A DNA stretch of 64,000 bases, from the NCBI GenBank assembly GCA_011049175.1, contig DSCJ01000024.1:1-64000 (forward strand), written 5' to 3'. This document shows positions 61,922 through 64,000 of the stretch, in pieces. The notes beneath the pieces are model-generated. The model saw nothing but the letters and a program-made list of their open reading frames with translations, was not told the DNA's origin and ran no database searches. The DNA is from Bacteroidota bacterium. Lineage in GTDB: Bacteria; Bacteroidota; Bacteroidia; Bacteroidales; VadinHA17. Both the position numbers and the translations under genes were made by a program. How positions within the stretch are numbered: the first letter of the stretch is position 1; every line of letters begins with the position of its first letter.

Positions 61922-63472
61922 ATGAAAAGACAATGGATATGGTTTCTGGCCGGGGTCATGGCCCTGGTAATGACCGGACTTATCCTGGTGCAGGCCTACT
62001 GGATCAATAACGCCATGCAGGTAAAGGAACAACAGTTCCGGCAGATAGTAACCCATACCCTGAATGAGGTGGCCAGGGAGGTGGAAAGGCAGGAAGCCGT
62101 ATATCATATTATGGATGAAGCCCTGCCCCAGGAAAGCGATACCGTGCCCTGGCATTTCGATGCCCTCCAGTATGAAAAACAATCTCACCGGGGAAGACGG
62201 CCTGACCCCTATCCCTCAAAGGACAGGGGTTTCAGATCCCCGCCGCCCGAAATTCGTGATTCCTTCTCATGGGAGGTAATTATAGGGGAAAGCTATATGG
62301 AAAGCGGAACAAGCTCGGTTATGCAAGACGGGGAAATCAAAACAATGGTCTCCAGCCGCATCACCCAGAAGTCGGTCTTTCTGAGAAATATCATGGACAG
62401 AATGACACGCGAACTCCCTCCGGTGGAAAAAAGAATTAACCTGGATGTTCTTAACCGGATGATTGCCTCGCGCCTGCAGGAAAGAGGCATCGACCTGGAA
62501 TACGAAATGGCCGTTAAAAAACCCGATAACAGAGTGCTTTACCATACCCCTGCCTACAGTGAGGAAACACGCTCGGGAGTGTTCCAGCAGGCCCTTTTCC
62601 CCAACGATATCCCGAGCATACCGGCATTCGTCAGCCTGTATTTCCCGGGAGAAAAAGGGTTCATATACCGCTCTCTCGGTTTCATGCGCATTACCAGTAT
62701 TATGCTCATACTAACTACCGTTCTGCTGTTTGCCATTACCCTGCTGGTTATTTTCAGGCAGAAAAAACTGTCTGAAATACGGAACGATTTTGTAAACAAC
62801 ATGACCCATGAGCTGAAAACCCCCATTTCTACCATTTCACTGGCTGCCCAGATGCTGACCGACCCCGGATTCCAGGGCCCCGGGAAAAACATCGACCAGA
62901 TATCGGGCATCATCCACGAAGAAACACGGCGCCTTGGGCTTCAGGTGGAAAAAGTGCTGCAAACAGCCATTTTTGACAGGGGACGTGTAAAACTGAAAAA
63001 GAAAAAGGTGGATGTACATCGCCTCATTGAAACTGTCATCAAGAATTTCGAGCTCCAAATCAGAAACAGGCAGGGAGATATCATTCTGAAAGATGAAGCC
63101 CAATACTCCGTAGCTCACCTTGACGAAGTGCATACCATTAACGTGCTTTCCAATCTGGTTGACAATGCCCTGAAATATTCCAAAGACCGGCCGGTGATCA
63201 CCATCCGCACACGGAACCGGGGAAAGGGACTTGAAATTTCGGTGGAAGATAACGGAATAGGCATGAGCCGTGAACATCAGCGTAAGATCTTCGATAAATT
63301 CTACCGGGTCCCAACGGGAAATATTCATAACGTGAAAGGATTTGGCCTGGGACTGAGTTACGTGAAGAAGATCGTGGAAGAACACGGAGCATCCATCAGG
63401 GTGGAAAGTCAACCGGGAAAAGGTTCAAAATTTATTATCTTTATTCCTGAATCAAACCAACGCCATGCCTGA
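61922..63472 (+). CDS. sensor histidine kinase
   Basis: FVNNMTHELKTPISTISLAAQML H-box; NALKYSKDRPVIT, VEDNGIGMSREHQRKIFDKFYR, KGFGLGLSYVKKIVEEHGA. Confidence 0.95.
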   Translation: MKRQWIWFLAGVMALVMTGLILVQAYWINNAMQVKEQQFRQIVTHTLNEVAREVERQEAVYHIMDEALPQESDTVPWHFDALQYEKQSHRGRRPDPYPSKDRGFRSPPPEIRDSFSWEVIIGESYMESGTSSVMQDGEIKTMVSSRITQKSVFLRNIMDRMTRELPPVEKRINLDVLNRMIASRLQERGIDLEYEMAVKKPDNRVLYHTPAYSEETRSGVFQQALFPNDIPSIPAFVSLYFPGEKGFIYRSLGFMRITSIMLILTTVLLFAITLLVIFRQKKLSEIRNDFVNNMTHELKTPISTISLAAQMLTDPGFQGPGKNIDQISGIIHEETRRLGLQVEKVLQTAIFDRGRVKLKKKKVDVHRLIETVIKNFELQIRNRQGDIILKDEAQYSVAHLDEVHTINVLSNLVDNALKYSKDRPVITIRTRNRGKGLEISVEDNGIGMSREHQRKIFDKFYRVPTGNIHNVKGFGLGLSYVKKIVEEHGASIRVESQPGKGSKFIIFIPESNQRHA

Positions 63473-64000
63473 TGAACCTATCCGGCTCTTGCTGGCCGAA
63501 GACGATATGAACCTGGGAACCCTTCTCAGGGATTATCTCATGGCCAAAGGATATGATACGGTTCTTTACCCCGACGGAGAAAAAGCCTTTAAGGGTTTTG
63601 TCAGGGAACATTTCGATATCTGCATCCTCGATGTGATGATGCCGCTAAAAGACGGTTTCGAACTGGCCCGCGAAATCCGCCGGATCAACAGCAATATTCC
63701 CATTATCTTCCTTACGGCCAAATCCCTGAAAGAAGATGTGATCGAGGGTTTCTCCATCGGCGGTGACGATTACATCACCAAGCCGTTCAGCATGGAAGAA
63801 TTGCTGTACCGCATAGAAGCCGTACTCCGAAGAACCCGGGGAGGACAGGCTGCCGGTGGTAAAAACATCTTCCGGCTCGGCCGGTTCACTTTCGACGCCA
63901 ACAAACAAACCCTTCAGCATGGTGACCAGGTTAGGAAACTCACCACCAAGGAATCGGAACTGCTGAAGCTCCTGTGCAATAACCAGAACCAGATCCTGGA
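63465..64000 (+). CDS. OmpR-family response regulator, truncated by window end
   Basis: MPDEPIRLLLAEDDMNLGTLLRDYLMAKGYD...CILDVMMPLKDGFELAREIR...FLTAKS...DDYITKPFSMEELLYRIEAVLRR; 8-nt overlap with kinase gene; no stop before 64000. Confidence 0.95.
   Translation, partial: MPDEPIRLLLAEDDMNLGTLLRDYLMAKGYDTVLYPDGEKAFKGFVREHFDICILDVMMPLKDGFELAREIRRINSNIPIIFLTAKSLKEDVIEGFSIGGDDYITKPFSMEELLYRIEAVLRRTRGGQAAGGKNIFRLGRFTFDANKQTLQHGDQVRKLTTKESELLKLLCNNQNQIL

Overview
This 64 kb window looks like ordinary chromosomal core genome from a Bacteroidota organism. The evidence is Bacteroidota-type TAnnTTTG -7 promoter boxes, a T9SS type A sorting-domain protein, a PASTA-bearing PBP in the dcw cluster, and IPExxxVDY-like and LptC-type families. 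Main blocks: (i) fbp, mfd, coaX, OM protein, TPR, lptC, CBS/DUF21 protein and PPIase on +; (ii) a complete-looking dcw cluster (mraZ to ftsZ) on -, with four phased MraZ-type operator repeats; (iii) a two-gene acyltransferase pair resembling the glycine-lipid (GlsA/GlsB) pathway; (iv) tandem divergent PurF-like paralogs, one lacking the N-terminal nucleophile Cys; (v) glpK, yebC, aspS, tadA, proline dehydrogenase; (vi) two glutamate dehydrogenases with different coenzyme-site motifs flanking dprA; (vii) an ExbB/ExbD/ExbD proton-channel locus; (viii) leuS, M23 peptidase, purN, acpP-fabF-rnc and a two-component system truncated by the window end. I see two tRNAs (Ser-GGA, Arg-CCG) and several strong terminators. 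I found no CRISPR array, prophage, IS element or obvious new defence system. The best leads are the paired PurF paralogs, the GlsA/GlsB-like pair, the cargo-poor T9SS protein, the GDH pair, the phased operators and possible leaderless promoters.
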